Part shown: one piece after another, positions 6,948-14,816 of the stretch
Position numbering within the stretch: the stretch's first letter is position 1
Layout of the letters: each line of letters opens with the position of its first letter
Origin: Prevotellaceae bacterium UBA4336
Lineage (GTDB): Bacteria; Bacteroidota; Bacteroidia; Bacteroidales; Bacteroidaceae
Length of the DNA: 64,000 nt
Direction of reading: 5' to 3'
Assembly (NCBI GenBank): GCA_002394305.1
Contig: DGTM01000041.1
Coordinates: forward strand, 2,944-66,943
Notes under the pieces: model-generated
Told to the model about the DNA's origin: nothing
Seen by the model: only the letters and a program-made list of their open reading frames with translations
Databases searched by the model: none
Translations under genes and position numbers: made by a program

Positions 6948-8904
6948 TCGATTCTTTATCCGAGGGTTGGTCGGTTTCTTCGGGGGTGAGGATTTCCTCG
7001 GTGCGGCTCGTCCAGGGGCGCGGGCCGAAGATGTGCTCCACGTCCTCGGCGAAGATGACCTCCCGCTCGACGAGCAGCTGGGCCAGGGCTGCATGTCCCT
7101 CGGCGTTGCGGCTCAGGATGTCCTTCGCCCGGGCATACTGCTCGGCTATCATCGCCTTGGTCTCCTCGTCGATGAGCTGTGCCGTGGCCTCGGAATAGGG
7201 GCGCTGGAAGCTGTACTCCTGGTTGTCGTAGTAGCAGAGATTGGGCAGTTTGTCGCCCATGCCCATGTAGGCTATCATGCTGTAGGCCTGCTTGGTGACG
7301 CGCTCCAGGTCGTTCATGGCGCCGCTGCTGATGTGGCCGCAGAAGAGCTCCTCGGCGGCACGTCCGCCCAGTGTGGCGCACATCTCGTCGAGCATCTGCT
7401 CGCGCGTGGTGATCTGCCGCTCTTCGGGCAAGTACCAGGCAGCGCCCAGGGCACGTCCGCGCGGCACGATGGTGACCTTGACGAGCGGGTTGGCGTACTC
7501 GAGCAGCCAGCTGATGGTGGCGTGACCCGCCTCGTGGAGGGCTATGGTGCGCTTCTCCTCGGCTGTCATCACCTTCGTCTTCTTCTCCAGTCCGCCGATG
7601 ATGCGGTCCACGGCAGCCAGGAAGTCGTCCTTGTCCACAGCCTTCTTTCCGCCACGCGCCGCAATGAGGGCCGCCTCGTTGCAGACGTTGGCGATGTCGG
7701 CTCCGCTGAAGCCCGGTGTCTGTCGGGCCAGGAAGTCCACGTCGAGGGTCGCGTCCGTCTTGATGGGTTTCAGGTGGACCATGAAGATTGCCTTGCGTTC
7801 GTTCAGGTCGGGCAGGTCGACGTATATCTGTCGGTCGAAGCGTCCGGCACGCAGCAGGGCCTTGTCCAGGATGTCGGCACGGTTGGTGGCGGCCATGATG
7901 ATGACGCCGCTGTTGGTGCCGAAGCCGTCCATCTCCGTGAGCAACTGGTTCAGCGTGCTCTCGCGTTCGTCGTTGGCTCCCATCTGCACGCCGCGGCTGC
8001 GTGCACGGCCCACAGCGTCGATTTCATCGATGAATATGATGCACGGCGCCTTCTCCTTCGCCTGTCGGAAGAGGTCGCGGACGCGGCTTGCACCCACCCC
8101 CACGAACATCTCCACGAAGTCGCTGCCGGACATGCTGAAGAAGGGCACGTCGGCCTCGCCTGCCACGGCCTTCGCCAGCAGCGTCTTGCCCGTTCCCGGA
8201 GGTCCCACGAGCAGGGCGCCCTTGGGTATCTTGCCGCCCAGCTCGGTGTAGCGGCCCGGGTTCTTGAGGAACTCCACTATCTCCTGCACCTCGAGCTTGG
8301 CGCCTTCCTGTCCGGCCACATCGGCAAAGGTGACCTTGCCTTCCTCGTCCTTCTCCACCAGGCGGGCACGGCTCTTGCCCACGTTGAAGATGCCCATCGG
8401 GCCACCGCCTTCGCCGCTTCCCATGCCGCTCATGCGGCGCATGAGGAAGAGCCAGAACACGGCGATGAGAATCAGCGGACCGAAGCTCCAGATGAAGTGC
8501 ATGGCGTCGTCGCTCCCCTGGCGGTACTCTATCTCGCCCAAGAAGTGCTGCTCCTCCTGCTGCTCGCTGATGAAGTCCTCCAGCTTGTCGGCCGACGGTA
8601 TCTGCACGACGACGAAGGGGCGCGTCTTGCTGTCCACCTTCTGCTCGCGGAAGACGTCGCGTATGTGGCTGGGCTCGACGTACATCTGCAGCACGCCGTC
8701 CTTCTTGTCGACGATGATGCGCGAGGCATAGCCCTGCCGCACATAGTTCTTGAACTCGCTATAGGTCGCGTTGCGCGATGAGCCGGCCTGCAGCAGAGTG
8801 CTGTCGCCACTCATGAGCAGGTAGCCCAGGGTGATGGCAATGACCGCATATATCCACGTCAGACTAATCTGCGGGCCACCCTTCTTTTTCTTTTTCTCAG
8901 CCAT
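6943..8904 (-). CDS. ftsH: ATP-dependent zinc metalloprotease FtsH
   Basis: FtsH is a hexameric inner-membrane AAA+ protease that extracts and degrades membrane and soluble proteins. The product is 653 residues: a membrane segment near 12-32, a periplasmic domain, a second membrane segment near 175, then the AAA module with [16 protein letters not shown] and [11 protein letters not shown]. The zinc site HEAGH is at 457-461. The N-terminus is [15 protein letters not shown]. The open frame extends 90 codons further upstream, but that part overlaps rsfS in another frame, so 8904 is the start. The C-terminal tail is acidic and unstructured. It sits 4 bp downstream of rsfS. Confidence 0.97.
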   Translation of the reverse strand: MAEKKKKKGGPQISLTWIYAVIAITLGYLLMSGDSTLLQAGSSRNATYSEFKNYVRQGYASRIIVDKKDGVLQMYVEPSHIRDVFREQKVDSKTRPFVVVQIPSADKLEDFISEQQEEQHFLGEIEYRQGSDDAMHFIWSFGPLILIAVFWLFLMRRMSGMGSGEGGGPMGIFNVGKSRARLVEKDEEGKVTFADVAGQEGAKLEVQEIVEFLKNPGRYTELGGKIPKGALLVGPPGTGKTLLAKAVAGEADVPFFSMSGSDFVEMFVGVGASRVRDLFRQAKEKAPCIIFIDEIDAVGRARSRGVQMGANDERESTLNQLLTEMDGFGTNSGVIIMAATNRADILDKALLRAGRFDRQIYVDLPDLNERKAIFMVHLKPIKTDATLDVDFLARQTPGFSGADIANVCNEAALIAARGGKKAVDKDDFLAAVDRIIGGLEKKTKVMTAEEKRTIALHEAGHATISWLLEYANPLVKVTIVPRGRALGAAWYLPEERQITTREQMLDEMCATLGGRAAEELFCGHISSGAMNDLERVTKQAYSMIAYMGMGDKLPNLCYYDNQEYSFQRPYSEATAQLIDEETKAMIAEQYARAKDILSRNAEGHAALAQLLVEREVIFAEDVEHIFGPRPWTSRTEEILTPEETDQPSDKESK

Positions 8905-8908
8905 AGTG

Positions 8909-9274
8909 TCAGTCGAGGTTAGGAATGTTCTGAAGGTCGGCATCGGCCCAGAGGTGCTCGATGTCGTAGAAGGCACGCACGTCGGGCAGGAAGATGTGCA
9001 CAATGACCTCGGCAAAGTCCATTGCCACCCACTCGGCGTTGCGCAGTCCGTCCACGGCCAGCGGCTTCGTGTCCGCCTGGGTGCGGCACGTCTCGCCCAC
9101 CGAATGTGCCAGCGCCTGCACCTGCTGGGGCGAACCGCCCGTGCAGATGACGAAATAGCGGCACACGGCATCATGTATCGTCGTCAGGTCTGCCACGACG
9201 ATGTCGCGGCCCTTCTTTTCCTGCAGTCCGGCCACGATGGCCTCCACCAACTTGTCCTTCTCCTTCTTCTTCAT
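8909..9274 (-). CDS. rsfS: ribosomal silencing factor RsfS
   Basis: RsfS binds ribosomal protein uL14 and blocks subunit joining when nutrients are scarce. The 121-residue length is typical. Family features are the CRYFVICTGGSP segment, the W in GLRNAEWVAMDF, and VIVHIFLPDVRAFYDIEHLW, which is the conserved C-terminal motif. The first gene of rsfS-ftsH-cdsA, it has its own promoter at 9323-9354, about 50 bp upstream. Linkage of rsfS and ftsH is common in Bacteroidetes. Confidence 0.95.
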   Translation of the reverse strand: MKKKEKDKLVEAIVAGLQEKKGRDIVVADLTTIHDAVCRYFVICTGGSPQQVQALAHSVGETCRTQADTKPLAVDGLRNAEWVAMDFAEVIVHIFLPDVRAFYDIEHLWADADLQNIPNLD

Positions 9275-9322
9275 TCGCTATACATATATTATATAGTAAG
9301 TATTATCGTCCGTTTTGGACTG

Positions 9323-9354
9323 CAAAGGTACAGATACTTGCAGAAATACGCAAA
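9323..9354 (-). promoter_or_regulatory. rsfS-ftsH-cdsA promoter, TTTG-N20-TACCTTTG
   Basis: On the minus strand TTTG is at 9354-9351 and TACCTTTG at 9330-9323 with 20 bp between. Confidence 0.8.
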
Positions 9355-9380
9355 TAAATTATATTTTTTTGGCATAAAGA

Positions 9381-9411
9381 TTTGTCAGTTCGTAAAAAAG
9401 CTGTAAATTTG
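9381..9411 (+). promoter_or_regulatory. tRNA-Gln promoter, TTTG-N19-TAAATTTG
   Basis: TTTG at 9381-9384 and TAAATTTG at 9404-9411 are separated by 19 bp. The first tRNA-Gln starts 33 bp downstream. Confidence 0.8.
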
Positions 9412-9444
9412 CACCCGCAAACCTCAGTTGAGGTGCGACAGCAT

Positions 9445-9515
9445 TGGGCTATGGTGTAATGGTAACACTGCAGATTCTGGTCCTGCCTTTCCTGGTTCGA
9501 GTCCGGGTAGCCCAA
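9445..9515 (+). tRNA. tRNA-Gln (CUG), copy 1
   Basis: The acceptor TGGGCTA pairs with TAGCCCA, and the U1-A72 pair is typical of tRNA-Gln. The anticodon loop TTCTGGT reads CUG. The T arm is CCTGG/CCGGG around TTCGAGT. CCA is not encoded. It is identical to copy 2 at 9577-9647. Confidence 0.93.
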
Positions 9516-9576
9516 CGCTCTGTTGTCTGCGACCGCGAGTGCCGCGAGGTGCCGGAGCAGAGATGAACATACAGAT

Positions 9577-9647
9577 TGGGCTATGGTGTAATGGTAACAC
9601 TGCAGATTCTGGTCCTGCCTTTCCTGGTTCGAGTCCGGGTAGCCCAA
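9577..9647 (+). tRNA. tRNA-Gln (CUG), copy 2
   Basis: All 71 bases are identical to copy 1, and the spacer is 61 bp. The pair is probably cotranscribed from the promoter at 9381-9411 and ends at the hairpin at 9654-9696. Confidence 0.93.
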
Positions 9648-9653
9648 CAGAGA

Positions 9654-9696
9654 GATTCCGCTTTCCCTTGCCCGAGGGTTAGCGGAATCTTCTTTT
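9654..9696 (+). terminator. terminator of the tRNA-Gln pair
   Basis: GATTCCGCT (9654-9662) and AGCGGAATC (9681-9689) form the stem, followed by TTCTTTT. Confidence 0.8.
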
Positions 9697-9768
9697 CGGG
9701 GTACGACGACGGGCGGGCTGCGGCACGGCAACGGACAGGCAGCGACACGGCGACGACGGTTCGGGCAC

Positions 9769-9815
9769 GAAAAAAGAGGGAGCGAATCACCTGTTACCAA
9801 GTGTTTCGCTCCCTC
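9769..9815 (-). terminator. terminator of tRNA-Pro
   Basis: GAGGGAGCGAA (9776-9786) and TTCGCTCCCTC (9805-9815) form an 11-bp stem, followed on the minus strand by six T. Confidence 0.85.
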
Positions 9816-9821
9816 AAAAGG

Positions 9822-9894
9822 TCGGGATGACAAGACTCGAACTTGCGACCTCGCGCCCCCCAGACGTGTGCGCTACCAACTGCGCTACATCCCG
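9822..9894 (-). tRNA. tRNA-Pro (GGG)
   Basis: The minus strand starts CGGGATGTAGCGCAGTTGG, typical of tRNA-Pro. The anticodon loop CTGGGGG reads GGG. The anticodon stem CACGT/GCGCG has one A-C mismatch and one T-G pair. The acceptor CGGGATG pairs with CATCCCG. CCA is not encoded. Confidence 0.93.
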
Positions 9895-9913
9895 TTCCTT
9901 ATGTTTGCGAGTG

Positions 9914-9945
9914 CAAAGGTACGACTTTTTTTTGTTACTTCCAAA
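9914..9945 (-). promoter_or_regulatory. tRNA-Pro promoter, TTTG-N20-TACCTTTG
   Basis: On the minus strand TTTG is at 9945-9942 and TACCTTTG at 9921-9914. It interlocks with the divergent aroA promoter. Confidence 0.8.
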
Positions 9946-9961
9946 CTTTTTCGTAACTTTG
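9931..9961 (+). promoter_or_regulatory. aroA operon promoter, TTTG-N19-TAACTTTG
   Basis: TTTG at 9931-9934 and TAACTTTG at 9954-9961 are 19 bp apart. The start codon follows 26 bp later. The -33 box of the tRNA-Pro promoter lies between these two boxes. Confidence 0.8.
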
Positions 9962-9987
9962 TTCGCTGAAACACGAATTTTGACCAA

Positions 9988-11355
9988 ATGGACTGTCTGA
10001 AACTATATCCAACGAGCAGCTTGCGGGGCCGGATTGTGCTGCCTGCGAGCAAGAGCATCTCGGGCCGCGCACTCATCATCAACGCCCTGAGCGGAAGTGC
10101 CATGCTGCCGGAAAACCTGTCCGACTCCGACGACACGGAGGCAATGCTCCGAGCGTTAGCCTCCCTTGGACCCACCCCCAACCCCTCCCTTGCAGGGAGG
10201 GGGGGAGATACTACCAGAAGGCCATATACTCCCATCCCCACGAGGGAGGAGCCGGAGAAGGGCCAAGAGGCTTCCCCTATCGACATCGGTGCCGCGGGCA
10301 CAGCCATGCGCTTCCTGACGGCCTACCTGAGCGTGACGCCCGGCGAACACGTGATAACGGGTAGCGAACGCATGAAGCACCGCCCCATCTCCATCCTCGT
10401 GGATGCCTTGCGGCAGCTCGGGGCTGACATCACGTACGAGGGCGAGGAAGGTTTCCCGCCGTTGCGCATCGTGGGAAAGAGCGGACTGGAGGGCGGCGCA
10501 CTGACCGTGGCGGGAGGTGTCAGCTCGCAGTTCATCTCCGCCCTGCTCATGATTGCCCCCACGCTGACACGCGGCCTGCGCCTCACCCTGACGGGAGAGA
10601 TTGCCAGCCGCCCCTACCTGGACATGACGATGAGCATGATGCGCGACTTCGGCGCCAAGGCGGAATGGCAGGGCAAGGACGTCATCGAGGTGCAGCCGGG
10701 AAGCTACCAGCAGCGCCCCTACCACATCGAGAGCGACTGGAGCGCCGCCAGCTATTGGTACGAGATGGTTGCCGTCTCGCCCGACGCGGACGCCCAGATT
10801 GACCTGGTGGGCCTGCATCACGACAGCATACAGGGCGACAGCAAGGTGTGGCAGATGTTCCGCGAGCTGGGTGTGACGACGCAGTACTTCGTGGAGTCCG
10901 GCGGGACGGAAGTCATCAGACTGCGGAAAGGCGGTGGCGTGACCTGCCACTTCTCCTGCGACTTCACGCACCAGCCCGACCTGGCACAGACGCTGGCCGT
11001 CACTTGCGCCCTGCTTGGCGTGCCCTTCCACCTCTACGGTCTGCACAGCCTCCGCATCAAGGAGACCGACCGCATCGCGGCGCTGATGGAGGAGCTTGGC
11101 AAGGTGTTCAGAATGGAGGAAGGGGACGGCGAACTGCTCTGGGATGGCTACTACGAGATAGGCGACTGGGAGGAACTGCTCTACGAGCCCCTCGAGTTCG
11201 ACACCTACGAGGACCATCGCATGGCTATGTCGCTCGCTCCGGTCTGCCTCCGCGTCGGCGGAGAGATCAGAATCAACAATCCACAGGTAGTAAGCAAGTC
11301 GTACCCGGGCTTCTGGGACGACCTCAAGAAAGTAGGGTTCAACGTATGCAAGTAG
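9988..11355 (+). CDS. aroA: 3-phosphoshikimate 1-carboxyvinyltransferase (EPSP synthase) with a repeat-derived insert
   Basis: AroA joins PEP to shikimate-3-phosphate in the pathway to chorismate. The 455-residue product has the family landmarks PASKSISGRALI near residue 20, IDIGAAGTAMRFLTAYLS near 98-115 (PEP-binding loop), SSQFISALLM, and LRIKETDRIAAL near 350. Residues 61-95 (GPTPNPSLAGRGGDTTRRPY and the following 15) have no counterpart in usual AroA proteins. They are encoded by a GC-rich palindromic repeat found elsewhere in this window, yet the frame is kept. The insert lies in a surface loop between the Asp-Asp-Thr segment and the GAAGTA loop, so activity may well be preserved. It is the first gene of a probable operon with the next three. 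Confidence 0.95.
   Translation: MDCLKLYPTSSLRGRIVLPASKSISGRALIINALSGSAMLPENLSDSDDTEAMLRALASLGPTPNPSLAGRGGDTTRRPYTPIPTREEPEKGQEASPIDIGAAGTAMRFLTAYLSVTPGEHVITGSERMKHRPISILVDALRQLGADITYEGEEGFPPLRIVGKSGLEGGALTVAGGVSSQFISALLMIAPTLTRGLRLTLTGEIASRPYLDMTMSMMRDFGAKAEWQGKDVIEVQPGSYQQRPYHIESDWSAASYWYEMVAVSPDADAQIDLVGLHHDSIQGDSKVWQMFRELGVTTQYFVESGGTEVIRLRKGGGVTCHFSCDFTHQPDLAQTLAVTCALLGVPFHLYGLHSLRIKETDRIAALMEELGKVFRMEEGDGELLWDGYYEIGDWEELLYEPLEFDTYEDHRMAMSLAPVCLRVGGEIRINNPQVVSKSYPGFWDDLKKVGFNVCK
10171..10264. repeat. GC-rich palindromic element inside aroA
   Basis: CCCTCCCTTGCAGGGAGGG forms a hairpin, and a second pair of arms (GAGGGAGG near 10242 with CTCCC upstream) extends it. It belongs to the CCTCCCCTTTGGGGGAGG family seen at nine other places here. 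It is in frame and codes for aroA residues 62-92. Confidence 0.75.
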
Positions 11356-11630
11356 ATTCTGTATGCTGCGGACTGCACGAGGTCTGCGAGAAGGAGAGCC
11401 TGCGGGCCCTCGAGGAGGACATCGAGTACTACGAGGACGAGGAGCTGGACCGCTTCCGGGGCCGCACGGCCTACAGCGAAGCGGAGGTGGACGAGTTCCG
11501 CGAAGTGCTCTACACCATGCGCACCGACGAGGTGACGGGCTGGCTGCGAAGCCTCGAACTGCGCCGCGTGAACCTCCCCGACGAACTAAAAGACGAAGTT
11601 TTGCTGATTGTTGGGGACGAAACACAATAA
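11346..11630 (+). CDS. conserved hypothetical protein, downstream of aroA
   Basis: The ATG at 11346 overlaps the last codons of aroA in another frame, so the two genes are translationally coupled. The product has 94 residues and begins MQVDSVCCGLHEVCEKESLR. It is rich in Asp and Glu, with DIEYYEDEELDRFRGR and REVLYTMRTDEVTGWLRSLE, and ends VLLIVGDETQ. The Cys-Cys and Cys near the start could bind a metal, which is inference. I recognise it only as a Bacteroidales protein family commonly placed after aroA; its function is unknown. It is predicted to be soluble and helical with no signal peptide. Confidence 0.8.
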   Translation: MQVDSVCCGLHEVCEKESLRALEEDIEYYEDEELDRFRGRTAYSEAEVDEFREVLYTMRTDEVTGWLRSLELRRVNLPDELKDEVLLIVGDETQ

Positions 11631-11671
11631 ATCCCCCCGCGCGTGCGTTATATATATAATGTAAAAGGCAA

Positions 11672-14600
11672 ATGGCAAGAACGACACAGCATAAAGGCAT
11701 CCTGCGCACACGGCACGGAGTTTTTCCGGAAGAGCCTCGCGCTTATTCCGGAAGAGCAAGGCGCTTATTCCGGAAGAGCAAGGCGCTTACCGCGAAGCGC
11801 ACCGCGTGCCTGCTGCTCGGCCTGCTGCTTGTCGTAGCCTGCTCCACGAAGAAGAACACGCCGGCCGTACGCTCCTACCACGCCCTGACCGCCCACTACA
11901 ACACGCTCTACAACGGGCAGGTGGCCTTCCGCGAAGGCGAAGAGGCACAGAGCAAAGGGCACAAGGACAACTTCAACGAGATGCTGCCCATGTACATCTG
12001 CACCAACAAGTCGACAGCCGGCATGGGCAAGAGCAACTTCGAGACCGCCATCACGAAGTGCGAGAAAGCCATCAAGGTGCACAGCATCAAGAAGCGTCCC
12101 ATCATAAAGGGCAACCATCGGCGCACCGAGAAGGAGAAAGCCTTCCTGGCCCGCAAGGAGTTCAACCCCTACATGTACCACGCCTGGCTCATGATGGCCG
12201 ACGCACAGTTCCGCAAGGGCGAGTTCTTCGAGGCCGCAGCCACCTACAACTACACCCTGCGCCTCTACAGCACGCAGCCCGACATCGCCTCCGTGGCACG
12301 CGCACGGCTGGCCCGGTGCTACGTAGCACTGGACTGGCCCTACGATGCCGAAGACCTGCTGGGCAAGATGAAGCGCGACAGCATCACACGCCGCGGACAG
12401 AAGGAATACGACAACACACGCGCCGGATACTACCTCCTGACGAAGCAATACCGGGAAGCCATCCCGCACCTGCAGGCCACCATCCAAAACACACGCGGCA
12501 AGCTGCCACGCGCCCGCCTCAACTTCCTGCTGGCACAGCTCTACCACGAGACGGGCCGCGACACCCTGGCCTACAAAGCCCTCTCGCGCGTCATCCGAGC
12601 CAATCCGCCCTACGAAGTCGCCTTCAACGCACGCATCATGCAGACGGAAGTAATGCACAAGGGCAAGTTCCGCCAGATGATAGCACGCCTCAAGCGCATG
12701 GCACGCAGCGACAAGAACAAGGACTACCTCGACAAAGTCTACTACGCCATGGGCAACATCTACCTCTCCGCCGAGGACACCACGCACTGCATCTACGCCT
12801 GGGAGAAAGGCGTGAAGGAGAGTACGAAGAACGGACCCGACAAGGCTACGCTGCTCCTCCACCTGAGCCAGCTCTACTGGGAACAGGAAAACTACATCGA
12901 CGCAGCCCGCACCTACAAGCTCTGCATGAGCGCCCTCGACAAAGAGCACGACGAATACGAGGAAAGCGACCGCCGCAACAAGATACTCACCGAGCTGGAG
13001 CCACACCTGAGCACCATCAAGCTGCAGGACAGCCTGCAAGTGCTGGCCGAAAGCCCCGAGGAGGTCTACCTGGCAGCCATCGACCGCGTCATAGCCGAAC
13101 TGCGCAAGAAGGAAAAAGAGGAAGCAAAGCGGGCCGCCGCCAACGGCACCCTGAACCCCAACGCCAACACCGGCACGATGGGCAACAACAACATCCAAAG
13201 CAACAAACCCACCATCGCCAAGGACCTCAACTCCTTCGGCACACAGCAGCAGGGCGACTGGTACTTCTACAACCCCTCCGCCGTGCAGAAAGGCACACAG
13301 GAATTCCAGAAACGATGGGGCATGCGCCGCAACGAAGACTTCTGGCGCATCAGCAACAAAACCACGCTCCTGAAGGACACCGAAGGCGCCGACGCCCAGG
13401 CACCGGAATACGACGAGGCAGCCGCCGACAGCCTCTTCGGAGGCATCGCCGACGCAGCCGCCGACAGCCTGGCCTCCGCCGAACAAGCCCTCAAGGACTC
13501 CCTCGCCAACGACCCGCACGAACGCGAATACTACCTGCGGCAGATACCCTTCACCGAGGAACAAATGGAGGAGTCGAACCGACTGCTCTCCGATGCACTC
13601 TACAACGCAGGCATCCTGGAACAGGAGAAACTGGAGAACTTCCCCCTGGCCGAGCGCACGATGGTACGCTTCCTCAACGACTTCCCCGAACACGACGGCA
13701 TCGACAACGTCTTCTACCACCTCTTCCTCCTCTACGGCAGACTCGACGACGTGGAAAGCGCCGAAGAGTACCGCGGCTACCTGCTCGAAGACTACCCCGA
13801 CGCCAAGCTCTCCGCCCTGCTCGGCAACCCGAACTACGAGATGATAGCACGCGAAGGCAAACACGTCGAGGACAGCCTCTACGCCGACGCATACGCAGCC
13901 TACCAGACCGAGGACTACGCCCAGGTAGAGGCAGACTACAGCTTCAGCACCGACAACTTCCCGGAGGGCACACACCGGGCCCGCATGATGTTCATCCGTG
14001 CCATGAGCGCCCTCTATGGCGGGGAGCGCGACACCTTCATGGTCACACTGCGCGACGTCGTGCAGAAGTTCCCGAAGGAAGAGGTGTCGGAGCTCGCCAG
14101 CGCCATCGTCAAGGGACTCGACGAGGGACGACCCCTCATGGACGACCGCTACGACGCCAGCAGCATCTGGAGCCGACGCACACGCTCCGACAGCGACAGT
14201 ACGGAAGCCGTGCCACAGCTGAAGGACGACCGCTACACCGGATTCAACTTCGTCTTGGCCTACCCCACCGGCAGCCTCGACGAGAAACTGCTCGTCTTCG
14301 AGATGGCACGCTACAACTTCACCAACTACATGGTGCGCAACTTCGACATCGAGATACAGGCCGACCCCTACCTCACGATGATGATCGTGAAGGGATTCCT
14401 CGCCTACGACGAGGTGCATGCCTACGCCCAGAAGCTCCACGCCGACGAGCACATGCGCACCCGCCTCGAAGGCATCCGCACCCTGCTCATCTCCGACGAC
14501 AACCTCAAGATGCTGGGCAAGGAGTTCAGCTTCGACGAGTACAAGGAGTTCTACGACGAACACTTCGCACCGCTCGACGTGCCCGAAGACCTGCACATCG

Positions 14601-14719
14601 ACACGCCGACCGACGTAGAGATACTCGACCCCGACGAAGAGTACGAGCGCCAGCAGGACGAGAAGCAGGCCGAAGAAGAGACCGAGGAGAGCACCGACGA
14701 CTTCCCCTTCGGGTTCTGA
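11672..14719 (+). CDS. TPR lipoprotein, SprE/PorW-like component of type IX secretion
   Basis: The 1015-residue product has a lipobox (LGLLLVVAC) after residue 45 and then many TPR-like helical repeats (for example AWLMMADAQFRKGEFFEAAA and ARLARCYVALDWPYDAEDLL). SprE/PorW lipoproteins of this layout are needed for T9SS function. The following gene is porX, a T9SS regulator, which supports the call. The C-terminus is acidic. The start is unusual: the only ATG gives a 45-residue basic lead-in, of which about 24 residues (VFPEEPRAYSGRARRLFRKS and neighbours) are encoded by three copies of a 22-bp repeat. No other in-frame ATG precedes the lipobox. GC is very high, so long antisense frames lie over this gene. 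Confidence 0.75.
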   Translation: MARTTQHKGILRTRHGVFPEEPRAYSGRARRLFRKSKALTAKRTACLLLGLLLVVACSTKKNTPAVRSYHALTAHYNTLYNGQVAFREGEEAQSKGHKDNFNEMLPMYICTNKSTAGMGKSNFETAITKCEKAIKVHSIKKRPIIKGNHRRTEKEKAFLARKEFNPYMYHAWLMMADAQFRKGEFFEAAATYNYTLRLYSTQPDIASVARARLARCYVALDWPYDAEDLLGKMKRDSITRRGQKEYDNTRAGYYLLTKQYREAIPHLQATIQNTRGKLPRARLNFLLAQLYHETGRDTLAYKALSRVIRANPPYEVAFNARIMQTEVMHKGKFRQMIARLKRMARSDKNKDYLDKVYYAMGNIYLSAEDTTHCIYAWEKGVKESTKNGPDKATLLLHLSQLYWEQENYIDAARTYKLCMSALDKEHDEYEESDRRNKILTELEPHLSTIKLQDSLQVLAESPEEVYLAAIDRVIAELRKKEKEEAKRAAANGTLNPNANTGTMGNNNIQSNKPTIAKDLNSFGTQQQGDWYFYNPSAVQKGTQEFQKRWGMRRNEDFWRISNKTTLLKDTEGADAQAPEYDEAAADSLFGGIADAAADSLASAEQALKDSLANDPHEREYYLRQIPFTEEQMEESNRLLSDALYNAGILEQEKLENFPLAERTMVRFLNDFPEHDGIDNVFYHLFLLYGRLDDVESAEEYRGYLLEDYPDAKLSALLGNPNYEMIAREGKHVEDSLYADAYAAYQTEDYAQVEADYSFSTDNFPEGTHRARMMFIRAMSALYGGERDTFMVTLRDVVQKFPKEEVSELASAIVKGLDEGRPLMDDRYDASSIWSRRTRSDSDSTEAVPQLKDDRYTGFNFVLAYPTGSLDEKLLVFEMARYNFTNYMVRNFDIEIQADPYLTMMIVKGFLAYDEVHAYAQKLHADEHMRTRLEGIRTLLISDDNLKMLGKEFSFDEYKEFYDEHFAPLDVPEDLHIDTPTDVEILDPDEEYERQQDEKQAEEETEESTDDFPFGF
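11721..11790. repeat. 22-bp hairpin repeat, array A (inside the sprE start region)
   Basis: CCGGAAGAGC starts at 11726, 11748 and 11770, exactly 22 bp apart, each followed by a GCGCTTATT-like segment. It is the reverse complement orientation of arrays B, C and D. Because 22 is not a multiple of 3, each unit is read in a different frame of sprE. Confidence 0.85.
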
Positions 14720-14736
14720 GCAATGCACAACACGTA

Positions 14737-14810
14737 AATTCATAATTCAAAACTAAGGGCGGCAGCAAATTATTCACTGTTCACTGTTCACTTTTCACTT
14801 TTAATTCTTC
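14737..14810. repeat. A/T-rich and 7-bp repeats in the porX leader
   Basis: AATTCATAATTCAAAA (14737-14752) is followed by four 7-bp units, TTCACTG, TTCACTG, TTCACTT and TTCACTT (14773-14800), and another TTCACTT just before the porX ATG. Confidence 0.7.
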
Positions 14811-14816
14811 ACTTCC

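Noticed and set aside
8905..9174. Longer N-terminus for FtsH (90 extra residues)
   Set aside because: It overlaps rsfS and is Arg/Ser-rich shadow sequence; [10 protein letters not shown] is the usual type of start.
11765..14745. Very long open frames antisense and in another frame over sprE (992 and 979 codons)
   Set aside because: They come from the high GC content and codon bias of sprE. Their sequences are low-complexity (Arg/His/Pro or Val/Gly-rich) with no family features.
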